Below, piece by piece: positions 1 through 9,213 of a stretch of DNA of 64,000 nucleotides. The notes beneath the pieces were generated by a model. That model did not search any database. It had not been told where the DNA came from and saw nothing but the letters and a program-made list of their open reading frames with translations. Each line of letters begins with the position of its first letter. The stretch's first letter is position 1. The stretch is from Vibrio splendidus. Its GTDB lineage: Bacteria > Pseudomonadota > Gammaproteobacteria > Enterobacterales > Vibrionaceae. Where the stretch lies: NCBI RefSeq assembly GCF_024347615.1, contig NZ_AP025508.1, positions 1,302,001 through 1,366,000 of the forward strand, given 5' to 3'. Made by a program: the position numbers and the translations under genes.

Positions 1-182
1 ATAGTATGCTCAGGCTCCGATGAGTCAAAGCTGAAAACTTCACATGGGATACGTTTGTTACCAATGGCGTCTGCACCCGCTCGGGTCGTTTTTGTGACCA
101 CCACTTGGTTACCATGTTTTTCTAGATGTTTAGATAAAGGTGCACCGACCCATCCTGCACCAACAATAAATATAGAAGCCAT
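1..182 (-). CDS. NAD(P)-binding Rossmann-fold protein, partial (N-terminus only)
   Basis: Only the first 60 codons lie in the window; the gene runs off the left edge. The reading frame starts at the ATG complementary to 180-182. The N-terminus begins MASIFIVGAGWVGAPLSKHL, a classic beta-alpha-beta dinucleotide-binding start with a GxGxxG loop (GAGWVG), followed by a predicted second strand (QVVVTKTTR). This fits the extended short-chain dehydrogenase/epimerase class or a related NAD(P)-binding family. The rest of the protein is missing, so substrate and subfamily cannot be called. A hairpin at about 246-280 separates it from the minus-strand gene upstream, so it probably has its own promoter. 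Confidence 0.6.
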   Translation of the reverse strand, partial: MASIFIVGAGWVGAPLSKHLEKHGNQVVVTKTTRAGADAIGNKRIPCEVFSFDSSEPEHT

Positions 183-245
183 GTGTTCCTCACAACTGCA
201 ACTTATGGATTTATAGTAAGCCTAACAAACCTTTACCCAAAAATG

Positions 246-282
246 AAAAAACTCCACGGCCGAGGCGAGTGGAGTTTTTACT
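246..282 (-). terminator. Rho-independent terminator
   Basis: A stem ACTCCAC/GTGGAGT is flanked by A-runs on the left and T-runs on the right, so it could stop transcription in both directions. It follows the stop codon of the TIGR02647 gene. Confidence 0.7.
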
Positions 283-296
283 AGAACAATGGAGCT

Positions 297-527
297 TTAG
301 TTTAGTACGCGAAGTAGTTTGTCTGCGCGCTCTGCCATCTGTATACCTTCATCTGTTAGGTAACCGCCGTCTGGCTGAGTACAAAGGTTCTTTTCGAATA
401 GACGCTTAACAGCGTCTTGAGTTTCTTGAGCTGCCTCTTGATGAACTTTAATTCCAGTAGCGGCACTACTTACATCAAATTGAAGAAGGAGGTTTAAATC
501 AGCAATGTTTTCAGCGTTGTACTTCAT
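297..527 (-). CDS. TIGR02647 family protein
   Basis: A 76-residue soluble protein with no signal peptide or membrane segment. The sequence matches what I know of the TIGR02647 family: an N-terminal helical part (ENIADLNLLLQFD), then GIKVHQEAA, and a C-terminal QPDGGYLTDEG block that looks like the wing of a winged-helix fold. Function is unknown in this family; DNA binding would be inference from the fold only. It is transcribed alone and ends just before a strong hairpin. The length is normal for the family. Confidence 0.75.
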   Translation of the reverse strand: MKYNAENIADLNLLLQFDVSSAATGIKVHQEAAQETQDAVKRLFEKNLCTQPDGGYLTDEGIQMAERADKLLRVLN

Positions 528-784
528 AATTAACCTATATATTCATAACGTTCTCTACCTTCACCTTAGTGCGCATTCACGGCTCAGGCAATAGCAAATA
601 AAGAGAATTGATAAGTGATACCAAATTGATTGATTAATCATCGAGTGATGGGTTTATTTTAGTTATATTGGGTGATTTGCACCCACTTAAATCATCAGTG
701 ATGTTTATTGCTAAGTGGTTGTAATATATTGTGACTAGAAATAATTTGCATTGAGCGAATATTGTATAAAAAGGATATGCATAA

Positions 785-2092
785 GTGAGAGCGAACAAAG
801 TAGCATTAATGATCAGTATGCTATTTGCTATCGCAGGGTGTCAGAGTACACCTTCAGAGCAGACAGACGCGAACCAAACCACAAACAACAATAACGAATC
901 TATAATCGAGGTCCGTTCATTTCAGTCTGTCCAAAGCGTTTACTCCGAATGGGAGGCTAAGCTTGAAGACCACGCTCAGTTGTCTCTCTATGCTCCAGAG
1001 AATTACAATGAACTATTAGACGCTTGGGACGACGCTGAAAGCATTTATGCGGATTTACTGAAAGACGAAACTCGGCTCACCAAGAGTTATTCAATTTTTT
1101 CGAGCCTGACTTACGCTGAAGCTTTTGATGAAAAAATTGCGTTGATCAAATCAAATTATGACTCGATATTAGTGCTAAAGAAGAAGGCTGACCGAGTACT
1201 AGCGGATTCGATTGTGCAAATGGATTACCTCAAGTTCCTTGGCGCAGATACCATGTTTACCTCTAGCTACAAACGCTTGTATTCAGAATACAGCGAGTTG
1301 TTTGAGTATGTTCTGGTCGATGAGCTTGAAGACGCTCAAGAAGCACAGGTGGAGTTTCTTAATAATGCTCGCTTATTAGAAGTTAAAGTGGCACATAAGA
1401 AATACATCGAACCATTGAAGGACGAGTTAGAGTTCTTGGAAGATGAAGATTTTGATGACGTTGCTCCACTGACGTTTGCTAAAGCAGCATCTCAAATTGC
1501 TTTGGCAGAAAGCCAAGTGAAAGCCAGTCCCCGTGAAAAGTCGATCATTGAAGATGCGGTGCACGCTGCGGAGTTTGAGTTGAACCACGTGCGCAGTGTC
1601 GCTCATGAAGTAAAAGTGCTCGCGAGTGTAAAAGGCGACAAGTTCGAACAATCGGTTTTGAATGCAGAGAATCAGTTGCTGAGCATTTCACAAGTGGTTA
1701 ATGATGAAGATTACCGAGATGTTGGGTTGCGTCAGCAATCTCAGAAGATTATAGCGAGTGTGAAAGCGTTAAAAAGCTTAGATATGACAGCGTCATTAAA
1801 GTCAGAAATTGAAACTTTGACTGAACAACTCGCTAAGCTAGAGAGTGATAATCAGAAGCAGGCGCAACAATTGTCTGAGGCGACTAAGCATAGCAATCTT
1901 CTAGATGAGCAGATTACCAAGAGTGATGCGCATATTAAGAGTTTAGAAGAGCTAGTGGACAGCTTGAGAAACCTAGGTGGTAAAGTTGCCAATGAAAGTG
2001 ATTCTGATGTAATCCCTTTGAGTCCAGAGTCGAATCTAGAGGGCTCTGCTTTAGAACAATCATCAGAAGAAGTGATTGAACCTTCGGTTTAG
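785..2092 (+). CDS. Putative coiled-coil lipoprotein
   Basis: A 435-residue protein starting at GTG, with AAGGA about 9 bases upstream. Residues 1-19 form a lipoprotein signal ending in the lipobox IAGC, so Cys19 should be acylated; Gln at +2 predicts sorting to the outer membrane. The mature part is acidic and highly helical. A heptad-rich coiled coil covers about residues 335-395 (SEIETLTEQLAKLESD and following). There is no OmpA, LysM or transporter domain. The gene stands alone between a 257-bp leader and a clear terminator. I do not recognise a named family. A structural or envelope-spanning role would be inference from the lipobox and coiled coil. Confidence 0.7.
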   Translation: MRANKVALMISMLFAIAGCQSTPSEQTDANQTTNNNNESIIEVRSFQSVQSVYSEWEAKLEDHAQLSLYAPENYNELLDAWDDAESIYADLLKDETRLTKSYSIFSSLTYAEAFDEKIALIKSNYDSILVLKKKADRVLADSIVQMDYLKFLGADTMFTSSYKRLYSEYSELFEYVLVDELEDAQEAQVEFLNNARLLEVKVAHKKYIEPLKDELEFLEDEDFDDVAPLTFAKAASQIALAESQVKASPREKSIIEDAVHAAEFELNHVRSVAHEVKVLASVKGDKFEQSVLNAENQLLSISQVVNDEDYRDVGLRQQSQKIIASVKALKSLDMTASLKSEIETLTEQLAKLESDNQKQAQQLSEATKHSNLLDEQITKSDAHIKSLEELVDSLRNLGGKVANESDSDVIPLSPESNLEGSALEQSSEEVIEPSV

Positions 2093-2123
2093 CATCACTA
2101 ATTTCTGTATTTGTGATTCAGTT

Positions 2124-2148
2124 AAAAGCGCCTAAGGGCGCTTTTTTA
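2124..2148 (+). terminator. Rho-independent terminator
   Basis: Stem AAAGCGCC/GGCGCTTT with a 4-base loop, followed by a T-run. It lies just downstream of the lipoprotein gene. Confidence 0.85.
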
Positions 2149-2455
2149 CGTTCTGTTGATCTATATCAAAATCTAGAGGCAACAGCGATCTGTGAGTCAT
2201 TATAGTGTACGTTATTCCTTTGCTTTCTTTCGTAACTTATTGATATTTATAAGTGTGCCATTTTTTAAGTTGATAACCTTTCATTCAGCATAGTTTTCTT
2301 TTTACTACTAAAGTTGTATGAATTTTGAATAACTTGGGCTATTTCCTTTCCACAAGGTTGTGGGAGGTATTTTGAGTCCCAAATAGCTCTTGAATTCAGA
2401 AATGAAAGAGAGGATTATCTCGCTCCCGACAACATGTTTCAAAATGTAAATCATC

Positions 2456-3298
2456 ATGAATCTGAACCAATTTGACTCATTATTACCGCCACAAATGGCT
2501 GAGCGCGCTGCAGATATTGGCGTAGGTAAAGCAACCAAAGATCCAACCAAATCTTTTCTCCTAGCGATTTCAGCTGGCATACATATCGGTATTGCGTTTG
2601 TGTTCTACACAATTGTAACCACTGGCGCTGGTGATTTACCTTGGGGTATTACTCGCGTCCTAGGTGGCCTTGCATTTAGCTTGGGCTTAATCCTCGTTGT
2701 TGTTACTGGCGGTGAACTGTTTACCAGTTCGGTGCTTACTCTTGTTGCTCGCGCAAGTGGCAAGATTACCTGGGGAACCCTAGTAAAGAACTGGGCGACC
2801 GTTTATATCGGTAACCTTATTGGTGCTTTATTGCTAGTGGCATGCATGCTTCTGACTAAACAGTACATGTTCGACCATGGGCAAGTGGGTTTGAATGCGA
2901 TGGCCATTTCTCAGCACAAAATGCACCATGGTTTTATCCAAGCTATCGCGCTTGGCATCATGTGTAACGTATTGGTTTGTATCGCGGTATGGATGACGTT
3001 TAGTGGACGAACACTGACTGACAAAATTGCAGTACTGATTTTACCTGTCGCGATGTTTGTATCATCGGGCTTTGAGCACTGTATTGCGAATATGTTCCAA
3101 GTTCCTTTAGCTATCGGTATCAAAACATTTGCTCCAGCTGAATTCTGGACAATGACAGGGGCTAATCCGGCAGACTATGTTGACCTAAACATGATGGACT
3201 TTCTGATGAACAACTTGCTGCCCGTTACTATCGGTAACATCATCGGCGGCGGTATCTTTGTTGGCATGTGGTATTGGTTGATTTATTTACGCGATTGA
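2456..3298 (+). CDS. focA: Formate/nitrite channel FocA
   Basis: A 280-residue inner-membrane protein of the formate-nitrite transporter family, close to the usual 280-285 residues. Family features are visible: an N-terminal amphipathic segment (LPPQMAERAADIGVGKA), six hydrophobic segments, the GGELFTSS loop after the second segment, and NWATVYIGNLIGA in the third. FocA forms a pentamer that passes formate, and related anions, across the inner membrane during mixed-acid fermentation. Unlike E. coli, no pflB follows; the gene stands alone with its own terminator at 3394-3422. The 5' region (2149-2455) is long and AT-rich and may hold anaerobic control sites, but I could not identify an exact FNR box. 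Confidence 0.9.
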   Translation: MNLNQFDSLLPPQMAERAADIGVGKATKDPTKSFLLAISAGIHIGIAFVFYTIVTTGAGDLPWGITRVLGGLAFSLGLILVVVTGGELFTSSVLTLVARASGKITWGTLVKNWATVYIGNLIGALLLVACMLLTKQYMFDHGQVGLNAMAISQHKMHHGFIQAIALGIMCNVLVCIAVWMTFSGRTLTDKIAVLILPVAMFVSSGFEHCIANMFQVPLAIGIKTFAPAEFWTMTGANPADYVDLNMMDFLMNNLLPVTIGNIIGGGIFVGMWYWLIYLRD

Positions 3299-3393
3299 TA
3301 AAGATGGCGGATCAACAAAGCTTGCGTGACGAGCTCAGTGACAAGATTAGTTAAAGCTCAGTGAAAACATTGAACTGACTTATGACATTTACA

Positions 3394-3422
3394 AGACGGC
3401 CTGCATTGCAGGCCGTTTTTTA
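3394..3422 (+). terminator. Rho-independent terminator after focA
   Basis: Stem ACGGCCTGC/GCAGGCCGT with a 3-base loop (ATT), followed by TTTTTT. Confidence 0.85.
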
Positions 3423-3424
3423 TT

Positions 3425-3633
3425 TGTGGAAAACTTACTCGTTGATTTCTTAAATTATCATCTGAACGCTTAACAACGCAGTTCTGCACGTGTGTATATG
3501 TCTTTGAAATCACCCAAGGATCAATGGTAATGATCTTTGCTCGAGCCGAAATGGACAAAAAAGGATCTATATTGATTTGGTTATCCACAATTTCTGTGGA
3601 TAACCTGTATCAAATTCAGTGAGTAACCAGATC
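3425..3633. promoter_or_regulatory. Cluster of DnaA-box matches with GATC sites
   Basis: The 230-bp gap between the focA terminator and fetB holds no credible gene. It has an 11-bp perfect inverted repeat, GGTTATCCACA at 3579-3589 and TGTGGATAACC at 3595-3605, with a 5-base spacer. The core of each arm is the consensus DnaA box TTATCCACA, on opposite strands. A third match, TTTTCCACA on the minus strand, lies at 3425-3433. Four GATC (Dam) sites occur at 3519, 3532, 3564 and 3630. The gene context is not that of oriC. Binding of DnaA is inference from the motifs. Confidence 0.5.
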
Positions 3634-3650
3634 TAAGAGGAGTCTGGAGG

Positions 3651-4445
3651 TTATTTTGAAGGCTGTATTTGAGCGAGAACTCGCCCTTCTTTGGTCAAGG
3701 AAGTCTTTAACGATAGGTGAAGTGCAAGCGCTAAGGAGCAGCTCATCATCACGAAAATAGCCAACATGATCATCAGCTGATACTTAATTGCGATCATTGG
3801 TGAAGCACCCCCTAAGATTTGTCCTGTCATCATTCCTGGTAGCGTTACCAAGCCTGTGGTTGCCATTGAGGCCATAATAGGAGACATCGCTTTCTGTATC
3901 GCATTACGCACAAAAGGCGCTGCAGCATAGGAAGGAGAGGCACCTAAAGCGATAGCCGCTTCGTACTCTGATTTCTGCGTTTCAAAAGCACCGAACAAGT
4001 TCTGCAATGCCACGATGTTACTGCTTAAGCTATTACCTAACAGCATCCCTGCAATAGGGATCAAGTACTGCGCGTTAAAAACCGGTGTTGGTTTAATGAT
4101 GAATAAGCAGATAAACAAGACAATGGGTACACAGGTTACCGCTAGGCTGACAGCGACAGGGACTAACAAGAGGTTTCGCGGTAACTTGGATTTTTCAACA
4201 ATCGAGCTTGCCCCAACGATAATCATCGTAAATAACCACAGTAAATTGACCCACAAGCTATTCAAAGTGAACAGGTATTCTAGGTAGAGGCCAACCAGAA
4301 ATAGCTGAACAGTCATGCGAATGATGCTGATAGAAGCCTCTTTGCCAAGGCCAAGTTTTAGCTTGTGGTTGATTACAATTGGCAGCAAGAGAAGTGAACT
4401 GAAAAACAATAATTGCCACCAAGATATATCAATAACGTCTTGCAT
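3651..4445 (-). CDS. fetB: FetB/YbbM-family ABC permease
   Basis: A multi-pass inner-membrane protein of the UPF0014/FetB family (ALS3-like). The open frame reaches 4535, but AAGGAAGC lies 3 bases before the ATG at 4445 (about 5-8 bases from its core), giving MQDVIDISWWQLL and 264 residues, close to E. coli FetB at 259. About seven hydrophobic segments are present, and family blocks such as IPIAGMLLGNSLS, EYEAAIALGASP and GLVTLPGMMTGQILGG are clear. In E. coli FetB works with the ATPase FetA and is linked to iron export and peroxide resistance. No fetA-type ATPase gene lies on either side here, which is odd. Substrate and partner are inference from the family. Confidence 0.8.
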   Translation of the reverse strand: MQDVIDISWWQLLFFSSLLLLPIVINHKLKLGLGKEASISIIRMTVQLFLVGLYLEYLFTLNSLWVNLLWLFTMIIVGASSIVEKSKLPRNLLLVPVAVSLAVTCVPIVLFICLFIIKPTPVFNAQYLIPIAGMLLGNSLSSNIVALQNLFGAFETQKSEYEAAIALGASPSYAAAPFVRNAIQKAMSPIMASMATTGLVTLPGMMTGQILGGASPMIAIKYQLMIMLAIFVMMSCSLALALHLSLKTSLTKEGRVLAQIQPSK

Positions 4446-4535
4446 AATGCTTCCTTTTAATAAGGCTTCTATCATATCTGAAAGTGCCAAATGATGCATT
4501 TCAACTGCAAAGTCATCGATTCGAAAAACGATCAA

Positions 4536-4882
4536 TTATTTAACAAACAAAACACAAAATAGTGGTTGTTTGAGGCTTTTTTGGCTACTACTTAGTAGGT
4601 AAAAAGTTAAAATCGGTTGTCAAATAGTTGCGCGAGTGTTGGTTTTTAACATTTGTGAAATATACTTAATTCTTCACATTTGTTAATACTTTTTAATAAG
4701 TTTGTTTAACTGAAAACAAGTTTGGATGACCTCAAAAAAGTATTGATTAGCAAGGGTTATAACAAGAGATTTGATTGAACCCTACTTTGTGTATGGTCTA
4801 AAATTTGTTGTTAGATACTCAAGAACTTTAGCTCCTTAGAATGAGCTACTCGAAATTACTAAATACAAAATAGGCAAAATGT
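4536..4882. promoter_or_regulatory. Intergenic region upstream of torE
   Basis: A 347-bp AT-rich leader with no credible gene. It holds an inverted repeat TGTGAA (4654-4659) / TTCACA (4673-4678) with a 13-base spacer, flanked by ATT/AAT-rich sequence. The half-sites look like CRP half-sites, but the spacing is not the canonical 6. I found no clear FNR box and no match to the E. coli TorR decamer. It must carry the promoters for torECA and for fetB in the opposite direction. Confidence 0.35.
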
Positions 4883-5065
4883 ATGAGTGATGTTAATAAA
4901 ATTGAAACTGGCGAAAAACGCTCGTTGGAGTGGAAGTCATTCCTCTTCATTGCAGTGGTTCTCTTTCCAATATTAAGTGTGGCTTTTGTAGGAGGCTACG
5001 GCTTTCTAGTTTGGGCACTGCAAGTGTTTGTATTAGGTCCTCCAGGTGCACACGGCGGCATGTAA
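4883..5065 (+). CDS. torE: TorE, small membrane protein of the TMAO reductase system
   Basis: A 60-residue protein with one long hydrophobic stretch (about residues 18-52: SFLFIAVVLFPILSVAFVGG and on) and a conserved C-terminal VLGPPGAHGG tail. This is the NapE/TorE family of small single-span proteins found at the head of nap and tor operons. The role is not firmly known; it is thought to support the membrane cytochrome. It lies 52 bp ahead of torC in the order E-C-A known from Shewanella and Vibrio. The family and the context make the call secure. Confidence 0.88.
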   Translation: MSDVNKIETGEKRSLEWKSFLFIAVVLFPILSVAFVGGYGFLVWALQVFVLGPPGAHGGM

Positions 5066-5117
5066 TGCCCTCTTGCTATCACATTTTTATTAGAACTAAT
5101 TTTTAAGAGAGCTAAAC

Positions 5118-6299
5118 ATGAAATCATTTTTAGTTAAATTATGGCGCACAATGACTCGCCCAGCAGTACACATCAGTCTTGGTGTACTAACTATGGGTGG
5201 CTTTATCGCCGGTGTTATTTTCTGGGGCGGTTTTAATACAGCGCTAGAACATACAAATACAGAAGAGTTCTGTGTAAGCTGTCACACCATGCGTGACAAC
5301 GTATACGTAGAACTACAAGAAACGGTTCACTGGAAAAACACTTCTGGTGTACGTGCTACTTGTCCTGACTGTCACGTTCCACATGAATGGACAGCAAAAA
5401 TTGCTCGTAAGATGCAAGCATCTAAAGAAGTATTCGCTCAAGTATTTGGTGACCTAGATACGCCTGAGAAATTCGAAGCTCGTCGTATCGAACTGGCTAA
5501 ACACGAATGGGATCGTTTCTCTTCGAACAAATCTCTAGAGTGTAAAAACTGTCACAACTACGATTCAATGGACTTCGAGAACATGCGCCCAACAGCGCGT
5601 ATCCAGATGAAGAACGCAGCAGAACGTGATCAAAGCTGTGTTGACTGTCACAAAGGTATTGCTCACAACCTTCCATTAGATATGGCATCAGCGAGCGGTA
5701 TTGTTGGCGAGCTAGAAAATGTAGCAAGCAGCACATCTTACGCAAATGGTTCAGACGTGATCTCTATTCGTCACCTACCAATGTACACAGATGAAACAGC
5801 AACAGTTGAAGCGGGTCTACTAAGCCCTGCAAGTAAAGTTGCGGTTATCGACGAAAAAGGCGACATGATCAAGATTCAAATCGACGGTTGGCGTAAAGCG
5901 AAAGGCTTCGGACGTGTAATCCAAGAAGACTTCGGTATGAACATCTCGACTGCAATCTTGACGAAAGAAGTATCTCAAAGTGACGTTATCACTGTTGGTG
6001 AGAAGAAAGAAGATGAGCTTACTGGCCTTCCATGGGAAGAAGTTAACCTAGCACTTTGGATGAAGAAAGAGTCTATGGTTGATAACTTCGATCCAATCTG
6101 GAACGCAGCAGGTCAAGCGTACCAATCTAACTGTTCAACGTGTCACTCACAGCCAGATGAAGGTCACTTCAGCGCTAACGGTTGGGTAGGCATGCTAGAT
6201 GGTATGATTGCGTTCGTTAACTTCGATACAGATACAGAAGCACTTGTTCTTAAGTATCTACAGAAGCACTCATCAGATTTTTCTGAAGGCCATCACTAA
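5118..6299 (+). CDS. torC: Pentaheme c-type cytochrome TorC
   Basis: A 393-residue membrane-anchored cytochrome of the NapC/NirT superfamily. An N-terminal anchor (about residues 16-39) is followed by a NapC-like domain with four CxxCH sites (CVSCH at 52, CPDCH at 82, CKNCH near 144, CVDCH near 176). The C-terminal extension typical of TorC carries the fifth site (CSTCH near 344). It takes electrons from menaquinol at the inner membrane and passes them to periplasmic TorA. The RBS is GAGAG before ATG. It sits between torE and torA with short gaps, so one transcript is likely. Confidence 0.95.
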   Translation: MKSFLVKLWRTMTRPAVHISLGVLTMGGFIAGVIFWGGFNTALEHTNTEEFCVSCHTMRDNVYVELQETVHWKNTSGVRATCPDCHVPHEWTAKIARKMQASKEVFAQVFGDLDTPEKFEARRIELAKHEWDRFSSNKSLECKNCHNYDSMDFENMRPTARIQMKNAAERDQSCVDCHKGIAHNLPLDMASASGIVGELENVASSTSYANGSDVISIRHLPMYTDETATVEAGLLSPASKVAVIDEKGDMIKIQIDGWRKAKGFGRVIQEDFGMNISTAILTKEVSQSDVITVGEKKEDELTGLPWEEVNLALWMKKESMVDNFDPIWNAAGQAYQSNCSTCHSQPDEGHFSANGWVGMLDGMIAFVNFDTDTEALVLKYLQKHSSDFSEGHH

Positions 6300-6323
6300 T
6301 AAGACGTCAATTGGAGTAACACA

Positions 6324-8786
6324 ATGGCAATTACAAGAAGAAGTTTTCTGAAAGGTGTCGCTACTACAAGTGCGGCATCGGTTATCGGTCCAAGCTTATT
6401 GGCGTCGGCATCAGCGTCTGCTGCAGAAACAGACGGCGCGTGGAAAGTCTCTGGTTCTCACTGGGGTGCATTCCGAGCTCGCGTTTACGCGGGTAAAGTA
6501 CAAGAAATTAAACCTCTAGAAATCGATCAACACCCAACTGAGATGTTGAAAGGTATTAAAGGTATTATCTACAGCCCATCACGTGTGCGTTACCCTATGG
6601 TTCGCCTTGATTGGTTGAAGAAGCATAAATACAGCGCAGACACGCGTGGTAACAACCGCTTTATTCGTGTGACTTGGGATGAGGCACTAGACCTTGTTTA
6701 CCGCGAACTCGAGCGCGTACAGAAAGATTACGGTCCATGGGCACTTCACACAGGTCAAACTGGTTGGAGACAAACGGGTCAGTTCCACAGCTGTACTAAC
6801 CACATGCAACGTGCAATGGCACTTCACGGTTACTCTGTGAAGAAAATCGGTGACTACTCAACAGGTGCTGGTCAAACGATCATGCCTTACGTGCTAGGTT
6901 CGACTGAAGTTTACGCACAAGGTACATCTTGGGAACTTATCCTAGAAAACAGTGACAACATTGTTCTTTGGGGTAACGATCCAGTTAAAAACCTTCAAGT
7001 AGGTTGGACATGTGAGACTCACGAGTCGTTCGCATACCTAGAACAGCTTAAAGAGAAAGTTGCTAAGAAAGAGATCAACGTTGTTTCTGTTGACCCTGTT
7101 CAAAACAAAACAGGCCGTTACCTAGAAAACGAGCAGATGTACATCAACCCACAAACTGATGTGGCGTTCATGCTTGGTGTTGCTCACGTTCTTTACAACG
7201 AAGGCCTATACGACAAGAAGTTCATCGAAACTTACTGTCTAGGTTTTGAAGACTTCATCAAGTACGTTCAAGGTGAAACGAAAGATAAAGTTGAGAAGAC
7301 ACCAGAGTGGGCTTCGGCTATCTGTGGCGCAAGCGCGGACTCTATCCGTGAATTCGCTAAGATGCTGGTTAACGGTCGCACGCAGATTCTTGTTGGTTGG
7401 AGTATCCAACGTCAGGAGCACGGTGAACAGCCGTACTGGATGTGTGCAGTTATCGCAGCAATGGTTGGCCAAATTGGTCTTCCGGGCGGTGGTATCTCTT
7501 ACGGTCACCACTACTCAGGTATCGGTGTATCTTCAACTGGTTTCGCTGCTCCGGGTTCTTTCCCGTTGAACATCGACCAAGGTCAATCACCTAAACACAC
7601 GAATACAGATTACAACGGTTACAGCCGCGTAATTCCAGTAGCTCGTTGGGTTGATAGCTTGCTTGAACCAGGTAAGAAGATCAAAGCGAACGGTTCTACT
7701 GTAACGCTACCAGACATTAAGATGATGGTATTTAGTGGTAACAACCCGTGGCACCACCACCAAGATCGCAACAAGATGCGTAAAGCATTCAAGAGTCTAC
7801 AAACTGTAGTGGCTGTTGATTTCGCTTGGACTGCAACTTGTCGTCACTCTGATATCGTGCTTCCAGCATGTACTCAGTGGGAACGTAACGATATTGATGG
7901 TTACGGCGCGTACTCTGGCCGTGGTTTGATCGCGATGCACAAGCTAGTGGATCCTCTGTTCCAGTCTAAAACTGACTTCGAGATCATGTCTAGCCTAACT
8001 AAGCGTTGGGGCCGTTACGACGATTACACGCGTGGTATGGATGAAATGCAGTGGGTTAAATCTCTGTATGACGAATGTCGCGCGGAAAACGAAGGCAAGT
8101 TCGAAATGCCTGAGTTTGCTGAGTTCTGGGAAAAAGGTTTCCTAGACTTCGGTAAAGGTAAGCCATGGACTCGTCACGCTTCATTCCGTGAAGATCCAGA
8201 GATCAACGCACTAGGTACTCCTTCTGGTTTCATCGAAATCACAAGCCGTACTGTTGGCAACATGGGTTACGAGCACTGTCAAGAACACCCAATGTGGTTC
8301 GAGAAATCTGAACGTTCACATGGTGGTCCAGGCTCTGACAAACACCCGTACTGGCTACAATCTTGTCACCCAGACAAGCGTCTTCACTCTCAGATGTGTG
8401 AATCTGAAGAGTGGCGTGCGACTTACGCGGTACAAGGCCGTGAGCCTATCTACATCAACCCAGTCGATGCTAAGAAGAAAGGCATCAAAGATGGCGATGT
8501 AGTACGTGTGTTCAACGACCGTGGTCAACTACTAGCAGGTGCTGTTCTAATGGATAGCTACGCTCCTGGTGTTGTTCGTATCGAAGAAGGTGCTTGGTAC
8601 GGCCCGATCAACGAGAAAGTGGGTGCGCTAGATACATACGGCGATCCAAACACACTCACTCAAGACATCGGTACGTCTGAACTTGCTCAAGCAACGTCAG
8701 CAAACACATGTTTGGTTAACTTCGAGAAGTTCCAAGGCAAACTGCCTCCAGTAACTTCATTCGGTGGTCCAATCGAAGTTTCTTAA
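6324..8786 (+). CDS. torA: Trimethylamine-N-oxide reductase TorA
   Basis: An 820-residue periplasmic molybdoenzyme of the DMSO reductase family that reduces TMAO to trimethylamine. The N-terminus has a Tat signal (TRRSFLKGV, residues 4-12) followed by a hydrophobic stretch and an ASA cleavage region near residue 33. There is no iron-sulfur cysteine cluster at the N-terminus, as expected for TorA/Dor[14 protein letters not shown] contains the serine expected to bind molybdenum in this family. It lies 24 bp after torC and ends before a strong terminator. The chaperone gene torD and the sensors torSTR are not in this window. Confidence 0.95.
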   Translation: MAITRRSFLKGVATTSAASVIGPSLLASASASAAETDGAWKVSGSHWGAFRARVYAGKVQEIKPLEIDQHPTEMLKGIKGIIYSPSRVRYPMVRLDWLKKHKYSADTRGNNRFIRVTWDEALDLVYRELERVQKDYGPWALHTGQTGWRQTGQFHSCTNHMQRAMALHGYSVKKIGDYSTGAGQTIMPYVLGSTEVYAQGTSWELILENSDNIVLWGNDPVKNLQVGWTCETHESFAYLEQLKEKVAKKEINVVSVDPVQNKTGRYLENEQMYINPQTDVAFMLGVAHVLYNEGLYDKKFIETYCLGFEDFIKYVQGETKDKVEKTPEWASAICGASADSIREFAKMLVNGRTQILVGWSIQRQEHGEQPYWMCAVIAAMVGQIGLPGGGISYGHHYSGIGVSSTGFAAPGSFPLNIDQGQSPKHTNTDYNGYSRVIPVARWVDSLLEPGKKIKANGSTVTLPDIKMMVFSGNNPWHHHQDRNKMRKAFKSLQTVVAVDFAWTATCRHSDIVLPACTQWERNDIDGYGAYSGRGLIAMHKLVDPLFQSKTDFEIMSSLTKRWGRYDDYTRGMDEMQWVKSLYDECRAENEGKFEMPEFAEFWEKGFLDFGKGKPWTRHASFREDPEINALGTPSGFIEITSRTVGNMGYEHCQEHPMWFEKSERSHGGPGSDKHPYWLQSCHPDKRLHSQMCESEEWRATYAVQGREPIYINPVDAKKKGIKDGDVVRVFNDRGQLLAGAVLMDSYAPGVVRIEEGAWYGPINEKVGALDTYGDPNTLTQDIGTSELAQATSANTCLVNFEKFQGKLPPVTSFGGPIEVS

Positions 8787-8822
8787 GTCTTGTACTTAAG
8801 AACCAAGACTAAAGCTTGAATT

Positions 8823-8857
8823 AAAGCCCCTGTAAGTACTCTTACAGGGGCTTTTTG
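8823..8857 (+). terminator. Rho-independent terminator after torECA
   Basis: Perfect 14-bp stem AAAGCCCCTGTAAG/CTTACAGGGGCTTT with a 4-base loop, then T-rich sequence. Confidence 0.9.
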
Positions 8858-9198
8858 TTTTTCTAGTGTACGTGTTGGGATTTCTAACTAAGCATTGTAA
8901 CAGCGCCAGAGGGGCGTTTTTGAGACCAGCTGTAACGTGCTGTTTGAGGTAGGCTGTAGAAACATAAAGCATTAGCATGAAGCCGGAAGGGAATGCACAA
9001 AGAACCTGTTGTAAGGGCTTAGGCAGATGGAAACAAAAAGGCCGATACAAAGTGCCGACCTAATAGAAACCTATGGAGTTAAGCGCAAACCTTGAAGATA
9101 AACCTGAGCCTTGAATAAAAGCTCAAGCCTCGGGTATAAACTTAAGCTTCAATTGTAAACCTAAGCTTCATTTATAAACCTAAGCTTCGAACGTAAGC
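8858..9198. other. Intergenic region, no gene seen
   Basis: The 340 bp between torA and the metal exporter hold no credible coding region. The right part is the 3' untranslated region of the minus-strand exporter: a degenerate tandem array (9087-9213) and, beyond it, a minus-strand terminator (9034-9061). The left part has only a short hairpin (CGCC/GGCG near 8911). Confidence 0.5.
9034..9061 (-). terminator. Probable terminator of the metal-exporter gene
   Basis: On the minus strand, GGTCG pairs with CGGCC across a loop, followed by TTTTTG. It lies beyond the tandem array, so the array would be transcribed. Confidence 0.55.
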
Positions 9199-9213
9199 CT
9201 AAAGTTCGAACAT
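9087..9213. repeat. Degenerate 19-bp tandem repeat over a gene's 3' end
   Basis: Four clean 19-bp units run 9138-9156, 9157-9175, 9176-9194 and 9195-9213, with the consensus AAACCTAAGCTTCRAnnRT. Two or three more decayed units lie at 9087-9137. The stop codon of the minus-strand exporter (9199-9201) is inside the right-most unit, so the array starts in coding sequence and extends into the 3' untranslated region. Confidence 0.8.

Noticed and set aside
3358..3588. Minus-strand ORF of 76 codons
   Set aside because: It spans the focA terminator and the DnaA-box repeat, has no RBS and no family signature.
3579..3605. Chromosome origin (oriC)
   Set aside because: Only three DnaA-box matches and no AT-rich 13-mers, and no gidA, mioC or dnaA neighbours.
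7239..7569. ORFs on both strands inside torA
   Set aside because: They are shadows of the torA frame with poor composition and no start signals.
8796..9050. Minus-strand ORF of 84 codons after torA
   Set aside because: It covers the torA terminator, has no RBS and shows no recognisable family.
9087..9213. CRISPR array
   Set aside because: Units are contiguous with no spacers of constant length, are too short and diverged, and no cas genes are near.
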